Of a stretch of DNA of 37,375 nt, positions 6,847-15,580 are shown in pieces. This DNA comes from an uncultured Granulosicoccaceae bacterium (lineage in GTDB: Bacteria; Pseudomonadota; Gammaproteobacteria; Granulosicoccales; Granulosicoccaceae), in NCBI GenBank assembly GCA_937927895.1, contig CALGKA010000134.1:1-37375 (forward strand), written 5' to 3'. A program made the translations under genes and the position numbers. A model generated the notes under the pieces. The model was given only the letters and a program-made list of their open reading frames with translations, had not been told where the DNA came from and made no database searches. The first letter of the stretch is position 1. Each line of letters starts with the position of its first letter.

Positions 6847-7563
6847 TTATCTACAGAATGACTTTGCATCTATCCACAAGCCAGGGGCTTTAAGAAATGA
6901 TAGCGCTTCAGTCTTTGTATTGAATCTAAACTCGTACTCAAGTTCGCCATGCAAATCGGTAATATCATAAACGCCCGTAGAAATATGGCCCCCACAAATC
7001 ACAGAACCGCTTTTTCCTTCTACCCCACAGCCACCTTCAATGTCACTACGATATGAGTATGCACACCCAGCGCCAGTTACTTTATCTTTGATTGTTTTAA
7101 CTTCGGTATACGATAAATCTCTCGGCAACGTGTTTTGGCTTGTCTTAAAAATAAGCATTGGTTTGACCATGGCACGCACGGAGCAGATATTCGCTGACAA
7201 CACACCTTCATATTCGTATGCATATACTCTGTACACAATGTTTGGGGAGATTTGTATTCCGCAGGAGTAGAACCTGCGAATCCAATTATCAGGCATTACA
7301 CTTACGTGGAATTGTTTAATTCCATCAGGAGCTTTGAAAACATCAATCGCATCAAAAGTGTAGTGAACTCTGCCGTACGGAAGTTCATCAAACCAGTGAC
7401 CTGTCACTAGACCGTCGAAGGAAACATCAGAACTTGTTATTCTTGCTTGATGGTCTCCTTCTCCACCACAACTACAGGCAAAGGCTTCTGATCCTATAAA
7501 TCCGCTTAAGATTAAAATCAATTGCGCGTATGTATGTCGTAGATTAAATATTCTCACACGCAT
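6847..7563 (-). CDS. Exported protein with TIMP/NTR-like N-terminal domain
   Basis: I choose the internal ATG at 7563, giving 238 residues, because it starts a signal peptide (MRVRIFNLRHTYAQLILILS, cleaved after SEAFA) that leaves a mature N-terminus of CSCGG. The longer frame to 7683 has a non-signal leader and is unlikely. The mature start C-S-C, then SSDVSFDGLVTGHW, HYTFDAIDVFKAPDG, the cysteine in RFYSCGIQI, YRVYAYEYEG and ANICS, follows the cysteine and strand pattern of TIMP/NTR domains in bacterial secreted proteins. The C-terminal part (about 150-238) has further cysteines and is not recognised. In animals this fold inhibits metalloproteases; bacterial members have no settled role. 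No neighbours explain it. Ribosome site is weak, so the start is moderately sure. Confidence 0.6.
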   Translation of the reverse strand: MRVRIFNLRHTYAQLILILSGFIGSEAFACSCGGEGDHQARITSSDVSFDGLVTGHWFDELPYGRVHYTFDAIDVFKAPDGIKQFHVSVMPDNWIRRFYSCGIQISPNIVYRVYAYEYEGVLSANICSVRAMVKPMLIFKTSQNTLPRDLSYTEVKTIKDKVTGAGCAYSYRSDIEGGCGVEGKSGSVICGGHISTGVYDITDLHGELEYEFRFNTKTEALSFLKAPGLWIDAKSFCR

Positions 7564-7958
7564 TCCGTGATTGCATCTAGTTCTTCCGATTCCAATATAA
7601 CGCAGCTTACGTATCCACCGGCTGTTCAAGAGTTTACAGGATTGGGCTAGAGGGTAATCTGCGAATGACGGCTTTGGGCACACACCGGCCTGACAGACCC
7701 ATCTAAAATTACCAACTACATTCGCATAAATTACTGAACACTAGAAGGTGTGGGCACGTAGAAAGTTACCAACTATTTTCAAAAAAAGACTTCGCGCGGA
7801 CTAAATTACCGGGTGGCCTTTCAGCGGTGTTTGTTACTAACTATATCAACTGACTACATTAGTATCGTAAGTTTACCAGTAGCTCTACGCCATGAATCCT
7901 TATGTTCAACCTTATAGAATCAGCTTCATTACAAGTGCTGACTTAGACAAGTTTCTCT

Positions 7959-8219
7959 CTAAGGATTTATCTCTATTGGTGTGCCCACATCTACCATAAG
8001 CCATATCTCTTCCACTTCTGAATTCTTAACTGCGATACAACCAGCTGCGCAATTAAAATACTGCATAACTGAGCCAAACCAGCCGAAGCCGTTCTTCTGC
8101 CCATGAATCATAATCTGACCACCCGGATCAATACCAGGTCTTTTCGCAATATCTTTATCTGTTCTATTAGGATAGGAAATGTGGATTGATTTATAAAAGG
8201 CGCTATTTGAGTTTTTGAA
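7959..8219 (-). pseudogene. 3' remnant of an L,D-transpeptidase (YkuD/ErfK-type) gene
   Basis: On the minus strand an open frame of 86 codons ends with TAG at 7959-7961. It reads FYKSIHISYPNRTDKDIAK, then MIHGQKNGFGW and CAAGCIAVKNSEVEEIW, ending VGTPIEINP. The HGQKN and GCIAV segments are the YkuD catalytic signature with its active-site Cys, and the region resembles the last half of YafK/ErfK-like L,D-transpeptidases that cross-link peptidoglycan or attach lipoproteins. The N-terminal half and start are missing; upstream the frame runs straight into the transporter terminator. It is therefore a truncated, presumably inactive remnant. The 275 bases between this and 7683 show no gene. Confidence 0.7.
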
Positions 8220-8220
8220 G

Positions 8221-8257
8221 AAGATCCAACTGCATAGACAATCACAGTTGGATCTTT
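8221..8257 (-). terminator. Candidate terminator of the ABC/pyrimidine operon
   Basis: AAGATCCAACTG (8221-8232) and CAGTTGGATCTT (8246-8257) form a perfect 12-bp stem with a 13-base loop, 10 bases past the stop of the substrate-binding protein gene. The T-run on the minus strand is short (CTTCTTC), so termination efficiency is uncertain. Confidence 0.6.
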
Positions 8258-8267
8258 CATTGTCGCC

Positions 8268-9254
8268 CTACTTCAACGCTTTGTCTGTGATCATGTGTGT
8301 CCATGCACCGGTGGGTGCCACTGTAATCACTGGATCAGAGCCGCCTTCGAGAAGTGACTTTACTGTGCGCTCGTAGTCTGCGGTAGCCAGCGCACCGTTT
8401 GACCCTGCAGTAAGCTTGGCCACTTCACCCATCATACGAATTTGGTGTTCTTCAGTCTGCGCACCGGTTTCGTCGTAATCAAGAACGATCATTGCGGCTT
8501 TTTCAGGGTTTTCTTCAGCCCACTTCCAGCCCTGCATGGAGGCGCGAACAAAGCGTACCATCTTGTCCTGGAAAGCAGGTTTTGCAAGGTTCTCTTCCAG
8601 TGCATACAAGCCGTCTTCGAGTGTTGCAACACCTTGATCTTCGTATTTGAAGGTGACCAGCTCTTCAGGTGTAATTCCAGCATCGATTACCTGCCAGTAT
8701 TCGTTGTAAGTCATAGTTGATACACAGGCGGCCTGACCGTTAACGATCGGGTCAACATTGAAACCTTGCTTTAGTACTTCAACGCCTTTTTCGGAGCCAT
8801 CAGTTGCAAGGCCTAGCTTGCCCATCCAACTAAGGAACGGAAATTCGTTTCCAAAGAACCAAACACCCAGCGTTTTACCTGCGAAATCGTCTGTTGTGGT
8901 AACGCCTGCGTCTTTACGGCACGTAAGCATCATGCCAGATGACTTAAAAGGCTGTGCAATGTTAACCATGGGCAACCCTTTCTCGCGCGCCGCCAATGCT
9001 GCCGGCATCCATTCGACCGTGACATCAGCACCGCCGCCTGCGAGCACTTGTGTTGGTGCTATGTCCGGGCCACCCGGCTTGATCGTTACATTGAGATCTT
9101 CATCTTTGTAATATCCCTGCTCAAGGGCTACGTAGTAACCAGCGAACTGCGCTTGTGTTACCCATTTAAGTTGCAGTGTTACATCGTCTGCGGCCGAGGC
9201 AACACCTGCCACCAGTGACAGCGCTAAAGCGCTTAATGTTTTTTTGAATATCAT
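8268..9254 (-). CDS. ABC transporter substrate-binding protein, NMT1/THI5-like
   Basis: A 328-residue periplasmic binding protein. Residues 1-21 are a signal peptide (ending VAGVASA before ADD). The mature protein begins VTLQLKWVTQAQFAGYYVAL, the hallmark of NMT1/THI5-like binders, which bind pyrimidine precursors and other heterocycles. GGPDIAPTQVLAGGGADV forms part of the ligand site of the family. Good ribosome site AAGGAG six bases before the ATG. It is the last gene of the transporter set, 40 bases after a permease gene and followed by a strong hairpin. Lying in a pyrimidine-degradation locus, it most likely binds uracil, thymine, a dihydropyrimidine or a ureido intermediate; this is inferred from context. 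It differs from the RutG or NCS1 permeases used in other pyrimidine systems. Confidence 0.9.
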   Translation of the reverse strand: MIFKKTLSALALSLVAGVASAADDVTLQLKWVTQAQFAGYYVALEQGYYKDEDLNVTIKPGGPDIAPTQVLAGGGADVTVEWMPAALAAREKGLPMVNIAQPFKSSGMMLTCRKDAGVTTTDDFAGKTLGVWFFGNEFPFLSWMGKLGLATDGSEKGVEVLKQGFNVDPIVNGQAACVSTMTYNEYWQVIDAGITPEELVTFKYEDQGVATLEDGLYALEENLAKPAFQDKMVRFVRASMQGWKWAEENPEKAAMIVLDYDETGAQTEEHQIRMMGEVAKLTAGSNGALATADYERTVKSLLEGGSDPVITVAPTGAWTHMITDKALK

Positions 9255-9294
9255 TGTGTTCTCCTTGCGTGAAAATGAATACTATTGTGCTTAA

Positions 9295-10140
9295 TCAGCC
9301 TGTTTGTGAAGGGTGCCAAAAAGTCACCCGCTTCTCTAGCCACGCTACCAGGCCGTAAAAAACGGTACCTGCGAGTGCGGCAATTGCAATTTCAGCCCAC
9401 ACCAGATCAATGTCCAGACTACCTACTCCTGTCGAAATACGAAACCCCATTCCGCGCGTTGGTGAACCAAAATATTCCGCCACGATCGCACCGATCAGAG
9501 CCAGCGTGGTGGAGATTTTCAAGCCATTAAAAATAAACGGCATTGCCGCTGGCAGCCGCAACTTGCATAAGGTTTGCAGGTAACCAGCGGCGTAGGTGCG
9601 CATAAGATCGCGTTGCATTCTGTCTGTCTCGCTAAGCCCTTGCACGGTGTTCACCAGAATCGGAAAGAACACCATCACCACCACAACAGCGGCCTTTGAT
9701 TGCCAGTCAAAGCCGAACCAATTGACGAGAATCGGCGCGATTCCAACAATTGGCAAGGCCGCTACGAAATTACCAATGGGGAGTAAACCGCGGGTAAGAA
9801 ATCGACTTCTGTCGATGATAACTGCTGTGATGAACGCTGCGAGCGATCCAATTGCAAAGCCTCGCAGTGCACCTTTCAAAACGGTTTGTTTGAAATCGAC
9901 CCAGAGCATATCGGTAGAGTTCATAAGCGTTGCGCCAATTTGGCTGGGTGCTGGAAGTATTACCGGTGAAATATTCAAGCCGCGAACCACACCCTCCCAT
10001 AGCACGAGTAGCGTCACACCGAAAATCACGGGCACTGCAATTCGAATAGCTTTTGTTTCTGCTACCTTCGAGTTGGCAAGCCAAACGTTCATTGCCCACG
10101 CAGCGAGCCAGAACAGCAGCACGGCGATTAACCAGATCAT
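9295..10140 (-). CDS. ABC transporter permease (SsuC/ThiX type)
   Basis: A 281-residue inner-membrane permease with about six transmembrane helices. The BPD_transp_1 domain covers most of it. The EAA-loop region is visible around DLMRTYAAGYLQTLCKLRLPAAMPFIFNGL, which docks with the ATPase. The start overlaps the stop of the preceding permease gene by four bases (ATGA), so the two are translationally coupled. With the second permease it should form the heterodimeric channel of the importer. Length is normal for nitrate/sulfonate/pyrimidine-type permeases. Confidence 0.9.
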   Translation of the reverse strand: MIWLIAVLLFWLAAWAMNVWLANSKVAETKAIRIAVPVIFGVTLLVLWEGVVRGLNISPVILPAPSQIGATLMNSTDMLWVDFKQTVLKGALRGFAIGSLAAFITAVIIDRSRFLTRGLLPIGNFVAALPIVGIAPILVNWFGFDWQSKAAVVVVMVFFPILVNTVQGLSETDRMQRDLMRTYAAGYLQTLCKLRLPAAMPFIFNGLKISTTLALIGAIVAEYFGSPTRGMGFRISTGVGSLDIDLVWAEIAIAALAGTVFYGLVAWLEKRVTFWHPSQTG

Positions 10141-11069
10141 GATCGAAACCCCATTCTATGTAAGGTAACTCTCTGCGCTATATCCAGTAAAGTCACCAGC
10201 ACACCAGCGAGCAATGCAGCGGCAAATAGTGCTGACCAAATAGCCAACGGTGTTCCAAACTGATCACCAATTAAGATTCGTGCACCAAGACCGCTTATTG
10301 CACCAGTGGGTAACTCACCAACAATGGTTCCAACAAGGGCTGCAGCAATACCAACTTTTAAAGCGGTAAATAAATACGGCACACTTGCCGGTAGCCGAAG
10401 TTTCAAAAAGCTTTGCAAGCCACCAGCATTATAGGTTTTTAGTAGATCAAGCTCCGATGATGAAGGCGAGCGCAAACCCTTAACCATGCTAACCAACACC
10501 GGGAAGTAACATAAATAAGCAGCAATAATAGCTTTAGGTACAATGCGGTCTTCTATTCCTACTTGATTGGACAACACTATTATCATTGGCGCCAGTGCTA
10601 CAATCGGTATGGTTTGTGAGATAACAGCCCACGGCATTAAACTCATGTCAGCAACGCGACTATAAACTATGGCAACCGCTGCAAGAATGCCAATTGTTGT
10701 ACCAAGTAAAAAACCCCATAAGGTGGACTGTAGTGTAATCCAACCGTGGTAGATTAAAGATCGTTTCGAAAATGCCCTGCCCTTAGCCACCATACCACCG
10801 GTAGTTTTCCAAAACTCTTTACCTACCTGCACAGGGGTTGGCAGCCGTGGACGCTTAAGTGAATAACCCGAGGCAATATGTTCGTGGTTGTTTGCCATGA
10901 GTTTAAATACTGAAATATCACGCCTTGCTACCGAGCCCACAGGCACCACGGTCTCTTTTGCGCGTTCAGCAACATCTAACGCTGCACGCATATTCATTGG
11001 TGCCACAGCCGCCCACCAGAGACCAACAATAGCGCTAAGCACTACCAGCACTGGCACAACATTACGCAT
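10137..11069 (-). CDS. ABC transporter permease, second subunit
   Basis: A 310-residue permease with a long N-terminal segment: one helix at residues 5-20, then a roughly 60-residue soluble stretch before the other five or so helices. The EAA loop region is LDLLKTYNAGGLQSFLKLRLPASVPYLFTAL. GAGGTGAG-type spacing before the ATG is reasonable. It follows the ATPase gene by 20 bases and overlaps the next permease by four. The longer periplasmic loop distinguishes it from its partner and may contact the binding protein, which is inference. Confidence 0.9.
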   Translation of the reverse strand: MRNVVPVLVVLSAIVGLWWAAVAPMNMRAALDVAERAKETVVPVGSVARRDISVFKLMANNHEHIASGYSLKRPRLPTPVQVGKEFWKTTGGMVAKGRAFSKRSLIYHGWITLQSTLWGFLLGTTIGILAAVAIVYSRVADMSLMPWAVISQTIPIVALAPMIIVLSNQVGIEDRIVPKAIIAAYLCYFPVLVSMVKGLRSPSSSELDLLKTYNAGGLQSFLKLRLPASVPYLFTALKVGIAAALVGTIVGELPTGAISGLGARILIGDQFGTPLAIWSALFAAALLAGVLVTLLDIAQRVTLHRMGFRS

Positions 11070-11089
11070 GGTGACTCACCTCGTATTGT

Positions 11090-11869
11090 TTACTCATCAC
11101 TATGACCGGCACGAAGCCCTTCACGCACACGATGTGCTATTTCTAAAAACTCGGGCGTGTCTCGAATTTCCAGTGGTCGCACCTTTGGTAGCGGGCTTTC
11201 GATTACATCTGTTACGCGCCCCGGTCGCGGCGACATCACCACTATTTTGGTCGATAAAAATACTGCTTCAGGAATAGAGTGTGTCACAAACGCTATGGTC
11301 TTTTCGGTTTTAGACCAAAGTGCCAGTAGCTGTTCATTAAGATGGTCACGCACAATTTCATCAAGCGCACCAAACGGCTCATCCATTAGTAAAATATCGG
11401 CATCAAAGGCAAGTGCCCGTGCAATAGACGCACGTTGCTGCATGCCACCGGACAACTGAAAGGGGAATTTTTTTTCAAAACCTGCCAGGTCAACCAGTTC
11501 AAGTGTTTTCGCCACCCGTTCATTTCGTTGTGCTTTGCTATACCCCATGATCTCAAGTGGCAGACGAATGTTGCCGCCAATGGTTCGCCACGGGTAGAGC
11601 CCTGCGGCTTGAAACACATAACCATAAGCGCGTTGTAATCGTGCTTCCTGAGCTGACATACCGTTTACGGTAACGATGCCACCAGTAGGCTGTTCAAGGT
11701 CAGCTACTACACGCAGAAACGTAGTTTTCCCGCAGCCAGACGGACCGATAAAGCTAACGAACTCGCCTTTATTGATGTCAAGGTTCACGTCGCTGAGCGC
11801 ATGCACCGGACCGTCGTTAGTCTGGAATGTTAATGTCAGACCCTGGGCCTGAACTACCGGTACACTCAT
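11090..11869 (-). CDS. ABC transporter ATP-binding protein
   Basis: A 259-residue cytoplasmic ATPase driving the importer. The Walker A motif GPSGCGKTT is at 42-50, a Q-loop at YVFQAAGLYPWR (about 84-95), the signature LSGG at 139-142, the Walker B DEPFGALD at 163-170, and the switch histidine in FVTHSIPEA. It belongs to the nitrate/sulfonate/taurine class (SsuB/TauB-like). It lies 111 bases downstream of the dihydropyrimidinase gene; that gap has TTTAGCGTAAAC-like sequence and may hold a separate promoter. The ribosome site is weak. Confidence 0.92.
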   Translation of the reverse strand: MSVPVVQAQGLTLTFQTNDGPVHALSDVNLDINKGEFVSFIGPSGCGKTTFLRVVADLEQPTGGIVTVNGMSAQEARLQRAYGYVFQAAGLYPWRTIGGNIRLPLEIMGYSKAQRNERVAKTLELVDLAGFEKKFPFQLSGGMQQRASIARALAFDADILLMDEPFGALDEIVRDHLNEQLLALWSKTEKTIAFVTHSIPEAVFLSTKIVVMSPRPGRVTDVIESPLPKVRPLEIRDTPEFLEIAHRVREGLRAGHSDE

Positions 11870-11980
11870 TTTAAAAAATTCTCTGCAGTGCTGTCACAAC
11901 CGCCTATATTGGCAGTACGTTTGACAACATCGATTTTTAGCGTAAACAATAATACGTATGCGTAAGCGCCCGAAAGCATA

Positions 11981-13435
11981 TTAAACACCGGTAGCCGGTA
12001 TACCGCTACGCTGTACCGGCCGTGGCGCGGTCAGTTCCTTCCATTGAGACAATGCTTTGTTCACCGTTGCATCAGGCTCACGCTTAATAAATTGTCCGTG
12101 GCCTTCTTCGGTTTTGATTTCTCCATCATGGATGGCCACCATGCCGCGCGTTAGCGTAAAGCGTGGTAAGCCCTTCACATGTTGGCCCTCAAAAACGTTG
12201 TAGTCGATAGCCGACTGTTGCGTACTTGCTTCAATCGTTTTTTCTTTTTCCGGATCCCACACGACGAGATCAGCATCAGCACCCACTAGCACTGCACCCT
12301 TGCGCGGGTAGCAGTTGAGTATTTTCGCTACATTGGTTGAGGTTACCGCAACAAATTCATTGGGTGTTAATCTACCGGTGGCGACACCGTGTGTCCAAAG
12401 CATTGGCATGCGATCTTCCAAACCACCTGTGCCGTTTGGAATTTTTGAAAAATCACCCACACCACTGCGTTTTTGTTCTGTGGTGAACGCACAATGATCA
12501 GTAGCCACAACACTCAAAGAACCAGACATTAAACCAGCCCACAGGCTATCTTGGTGCTTCTTGTTTCTAAACGGCGGTGACATTACGCGGCGTGCGGCGT
12601 GATCCCAATCGGTGTTGAAGTATTCACTTTCATCGAGCGTTAGGTGTTGAATTAATGGCTCACCCCAAACCCGCTTGCCGTTCTGGCGCGCCCGTCGGAT
12701 GGCTTCGTGTGACTCTTCACAAGAGGTGTGCACAACATAAAGTGGTACACCGGCCATGTCTGCGATCATGATTGCACGGTTGGTGGCCTCACCTTCTACC
12801 TGACTGGGTCGCGAGTAGGCATGTGCTTCAGGGCCTGTGTTTCCCTCCGCGAGTAACTTGGCTGTCATCTCGGCGACTACATCGCCGTTTTCTGCATGCA
12901 CCATTGCGGTTGCACCAAGCTCAGACAAACGTTTGAACGATGAGAATAGTTCGTCATCGTTTACCATTAACGCGCCTTTATAGGCAAGAAAATGCTTAAA
13001 CGTATTAATACCGCGTTCCTGCACGACGGTTTTCATGTCATTAAAAACCTGCTCTCCCCACCAGGTTACTGCCATGTGAAAAGAGTAGTCGCAGTTGGCA
13101 CGTGTTGATTTGTTATCCCATCGTTGGATAGCGTCAAGCAAACTTTCACCCTGGTTAGGCAGACAAAAATCTACCACCATGGTTGTACCGCCTGCGAGCC
13201 CTGCACGGGTTCCACTTTCAAAATCATCTGATGAGTAAGTACCCATGAATGGCATTTCCAGATGCACGTGCGGATCAATGCCACCCGGCATTACGTAGCA
13301 CCCCGTAGCGTCAAGTTCGGTGCTACCGCTTAGCTTATTGCCAATCTCTATGATCACGCCATTGTCAATTAATACATCGGCGCTATAGCTGAGGTCTGCC
13401 GTCACGACTGTGCCATTCTTGATGACTGTACTCAT
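11981..13435 (-). CDS. hydA: Dihydropyrimidinase
   Basis: A 484-residue cytoplasmic zinc amidohydrolase (EC 3.5.2.2) that opens dihydrouracil or dihydrothymine to N-carbamoyl-beta-alanine or its methyl derivative. I start it at the ATG at 13435, which has AGAGGA nine bases upstream; an extension to 13480 is open but lacks a site. Metal ligands are His56 and His58 (GGIDPHVHLE), the carboxylated Lys153 (LAYKG), His180 (HAENGD), His236 (HTSCEES) and Asp313 (ATDHCAF). All are in place, so the enzyme should be active. It follows the carbamoyl-amidase gene after 128 bases, with an inverted repeat in between. Hydantoinase activity is an alternative, but the context with PreTA and the regulator favours the pyrimidine role. 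Confidence 0.95.
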   Translation of the reverse strand: MSTVIKNGTVVTADLSYSADVLIDNGVIIEIGNKLSGSTELDATGCYVMPGGIDPHVHLEMPFMGTYSSDDFESGTRAGLAGGTTMVVDFCLPNQGESLLDAIQRWDNKSTRANCDYSFHMAVTWWGEQVFNDMKTVVQERGINTFKHFLAYKGALMVNDDELFSSFKRLSELGATAMVHAENGDVVAEMTAKLLAEGNTGPEAHAYSRPSQVEGEATNRAIMIADMAGVPLYVVHTSCEESHEAIRRARQNGKRVWGEPLIQHLTLDESEYFNTDWDHAARRVMSPPFRNKKHQDSLWAGLMSGSLSVVATDHCAFTTEQKRSGVGDFSKIPNGTGGLEDRMPMLWTHGVATGRLTPNEFVAVTSTNVAKILNCYPRKGAVLVGADADLVVWDPEKEKTIEASTQQSAIDYNVFEGQHVKGLPRFTLTRGMVAIHDGEIKTEEGHGQFIKREPDATVNKALSQWKELTAPRPVQRSGIPATGV

Positions 13436-13457
13436 AATATTTTCCTCTGTGTCCGGG

Positions 13458-13481
13458 TTTGCGTGACCGACTTTACGCAAA
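13458..13481. promoter_or_regulatory. Inverted repeat upstream of dihydropyrimidinase, possible operator
   Basis: TTTGCGT (13458-13464) and ACGCAAA (13475-13481) are exact inverted repeats with a 10-base spacer, about 23 bases before the hydA start codon. The spacer region includes CGACTTTAC, a 9-mer that also occurs at the start of the regulator's region (near 14918). It could bind the TetR-type regulator encoded nearby. It is not the known E. coli RutR palindrome. Confidence 0.35.
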
Positions 13482-13563
13482 ATCGTTCAACGCAACTGAC
13501 TGATTTATTCATTGCCAAAAAAAACCTGGTCGTAAAGATCAGTACTTGGTTAATCAGTATTCG

Positions 13564-14823
13564 CTAATCTATAATTTGAGCTGTGTTAACCGCTGCATGG
13601 AATAACACATCGGTTCCAGCAGTGGCCCATTCCATTGAAATCTCCTCGGCCTCGTTGTGCGATAATCCATCTACGCATGGGCACATAATCATAGCCGTTG
13701 GTGCGACATCATTGATCCAACAGGCATCATGGCCGGCGCCTGAGACAATATCCATATGCGAGTAACCCAAATTCACTGCAGCATCACGAACAGCATTAAC
13801 ACAGTTTTCATCAAACGCAGGGGGATCAAACTGCCCGACTATCTCTGATTCAAACTGTACGTCTATGTCTTTGCACAGTGCAGGTGCTTTGGTCATCAGC
13901 TCCTCTACCATGGCATTTAATTTTTCAAGTATGTGCGTGCGCATATCAACAGTGAATACGACCTTCCCCGGAATAATATTTCGCGAGTTGGGATAAACAT
14001 CAATGTGGCCAATTGCACCAACTGCATTCGGTTGGTTTTTCATGGCTATCTCATGTACTAGTTCGGTAATGAGTGACAGCCCGCGACCAGCATTTTTACG
14101 CATATGCATAGGCGTAGAGCCAGTATGGCTTTCCTTGCCAGTGACGGTGCATTGTATCCATCGCAGGCCTTGGCCGTGTGTCACAACACCAATGTCTTTT
14201 TTTTCCGCTTCGAGTATTGGGCCTTGTTCAATATGCAATTCAAACATGGCATGCATTTTACGATCACCGACTTTTTCCGAGCCTTTCCAGCCAATACGCT
14301 CTAGTTCATCGCCAAAACGTTTACCATTAGCATCCGTTCTGTCATAGCCCCATTCAAGTGTATGTTTACCGGCAAACACGCCAGAGGCAAGCATGGCAGG
14401 TGCGAAACGTGTGCCCTCTTCGTTGGTCCAGTTGGTAACCACAATCGGGTGTTTGGTTTTTATACCCAGATCGTTAAGGGTGCGAACTATTTCCAGGCCA
14501 CCCAACACACCCAGTACGCCATCGTACTTACCACCCGTTGGCTGGGTATCGAGGTGTGATCCAACATAGACCGGTAAAGCGGCTGGGTCTTCACCAGCGC
14601 GGGTTGCAAACATATTACCCATTTCGTCAAGGCCCATTGTACAGCCTGCGTCTTCACACCACTTTTGAAACAGTGCCCGGCCTTCAGCATCTTCATCTGT
14701 GAGGGTCTGACGGTTGTTCCCTCCTGCGACACCCGGACCAATTTTGGCCATCTCCATGATGGTGTCCCACAAACGCTCTCCGTTGATGCGAATGTTTGCC
14801 CGTGTTTCGTTATCAGTGGACAT
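13564..14823 (-). CDS. M20-family Zn-dependent hydrolase, probable N-carbamoyl-beta-alanine amidohydrolase (beta-ureidopropionase)
   Basis: A 419-residue enzyme of the hydantoinase/carbamoylase group (AmaB/HyuC/PydC type). Metal-binding positions are visible as His90 (GSHLDT), Asp101 (GGKYDGVLG), the EE pair at 135-136 (NWTNEEGTRFAP), a His in FELHIEQGPILE and a His in GAGHDA near the C-terminus. It would split N-carbamoyl-beta-alanine into beta-alanine, CO2 and ammonia, the last step of the reductive route. AGAGGA lies seven bases before the ATG. It is the first gene of the minus-strand run of hydrolase, dihydropyrimidinase and transporter genes, and is divergent from the TetR-type gene. L-carbamoylase or allantoate amidohydrolase activities occur in the same family, but the neighbourhood points to pyrimidine breakdown. 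Confidence 0.9.
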   Translation of the reverse strand: MSTDNETRANIRINGERLWDTIMEMAKIGPGVAGGNNRQTLTDEDAEGRALFQKWCEDAGCTMGLDEMGNMFATRAGEDPAALPVYVGSHLDTQPTGGKYDGVLGVLGGLEIVRTLNDLGIKTKHPIVVTNWTNEEGTRFAPAMLASGVFAGKHTLEWGYDRTDANGKRFGDELERIGWKGSEKVGDRKMHAMFELHIEQGPILEAEKKDIGVVTHGQGLRWIQCTVTGKESHTGSTPMHMRKNAGRGLSLITELVHEIAMKNQPNAVGAIGHIDVYPNSRNIIPGKVVFTVDMRTHILEKLNAMVEELMTKAPALCKDIDVQFESEIVGQFDPPAFDENCVNAVRDAAVNLGYSHMDIVSGAGHDACWINDVAPTAMIMCPCVDGLSHNEAEEISMEWATAGTDVLFHAAVNTAQIID

Positions 14824-14947
14824 CTGAAATCCTCTTGATGGTTACTGGAACTCTAATGGCATAAGCTGCAGCCTGTTTAAAAAAAAACACACCGACTACA
14901 GAATTGTCGATAGTATGCGACTTTACCGAATATTTACAGCGGTCAGC
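14824..14947. promoter_or_regulatory. Divergent control region between the amidohydrolase and regulator genes
   Basis: This 124-base gap separates two divergent genes and should carry both promoters and the regulator's operator. It has a run of nine A residues near 14880, an ACCGACT sequence shared with the hydA upstream region, and CGACTTTAC near 14920. I could not find a long perfect palindrome in it, so no operator is assigned. Confidence 0.4.
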
Positions 14948-15568
14948 ATGCGGCAAGAAGTTAAAGGCAAAGCGCAGACGCGCATCCAAAAAGAGAAAAC
15001 AGCCACTATTTTTGCGGCTGCTCTGTCGATTTTTTCGGCACAAGGATTTCGCGGTGCAACTCTTGATCAAATTGCACTCGAAGCCGGTATGTCGAAACCC
15101 AATTTGCTCTATTATTTTGAATCTAAAGAAGCTATTCACACCGCCTTGCTTGGCAACTTGATTGAAACCTGGCTCGATCCAATGCGTGCGCTGAATGACG
15201 ACAGCGAGCCGCTTGAAAGCATTCTTAACTATGTAAGACTCAAACTGGCAATGAGCCGTGACTACCCGCGTGAAAGCCGTCTGTTCGCGAACGAAATTCT
15301 GCAAGGTGCACCGCGTATACATCAGTTTCTTTCCAACGATTTGAAACAACTGGTAGACGAAAAGACCGCATTGATTCAACGCTGGGTGCAGGCTGGTAAG
15401 ATTCGCGATGTTGATCCCGTTCATCTTATTTTTTCTATCTGGTCGCTAACGCAACACTACGCCGACTTTGACGCACAGGTTCACGCAGTGCTAGGTACTG
15501 AAAAAGACCCGTACCCGGATGCTGAAGACTACCTGGTAACATTATTCTGTCGAATGCTGCAGGTGTAG
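14948..15568 (+). CDS. TetR-family regulator, RutR-like
   Basis: A 206-residue transcription regulator. The N-terminal TetR DNA-binding domain is clear: TIFAAALSIFSAQGFRGATL, then DQIALEAGMSKPNLLYYFESKEAI (helix-turn-helix). The C-terminal part (LTQHYADFDAQVHAVLG and on) is like the YcdC/RutR ligand domain, known to bind uracil or thymine in E. coli RutR. I prefer the ATG at 14948; an ATG at 14915 gives 11 more residues but has no ribosome site. It is transcribed against the degradation genes and sits between the amidohydrolase and preTA arms, as expected for a local repressor released by a pyrimidine. The exact ligand is inferred. Confidence 0.85.
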   Translation: MRQEVKGKAQTRIQKEKTATIFAAALSIFSAQGFRGATLDQIALEAGMSKPNLLYYFESKEAIHTALLGNLIETWLDPMRALNDDSEPLESILNYVRLKLAMSRDYPRESRLFANEILQGAPRIHQFLSNDLKQLVDEKTALIQRWVQAGKIRDVDPVHLIFSIWSLTQHYADFDAQVHAVLGTEKDPYPDAEDYLVTLFCRMLQV

Positions 15569-15580
15569 CACACATTAAAA

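Noticed and set aside
14813..15424. Minus-strand 203-codon ORF across the regulator gene
   Set aside because: It is the antisense shadow of the TetR-type gene, whose helix-turn-helix is clear on the plus strand.
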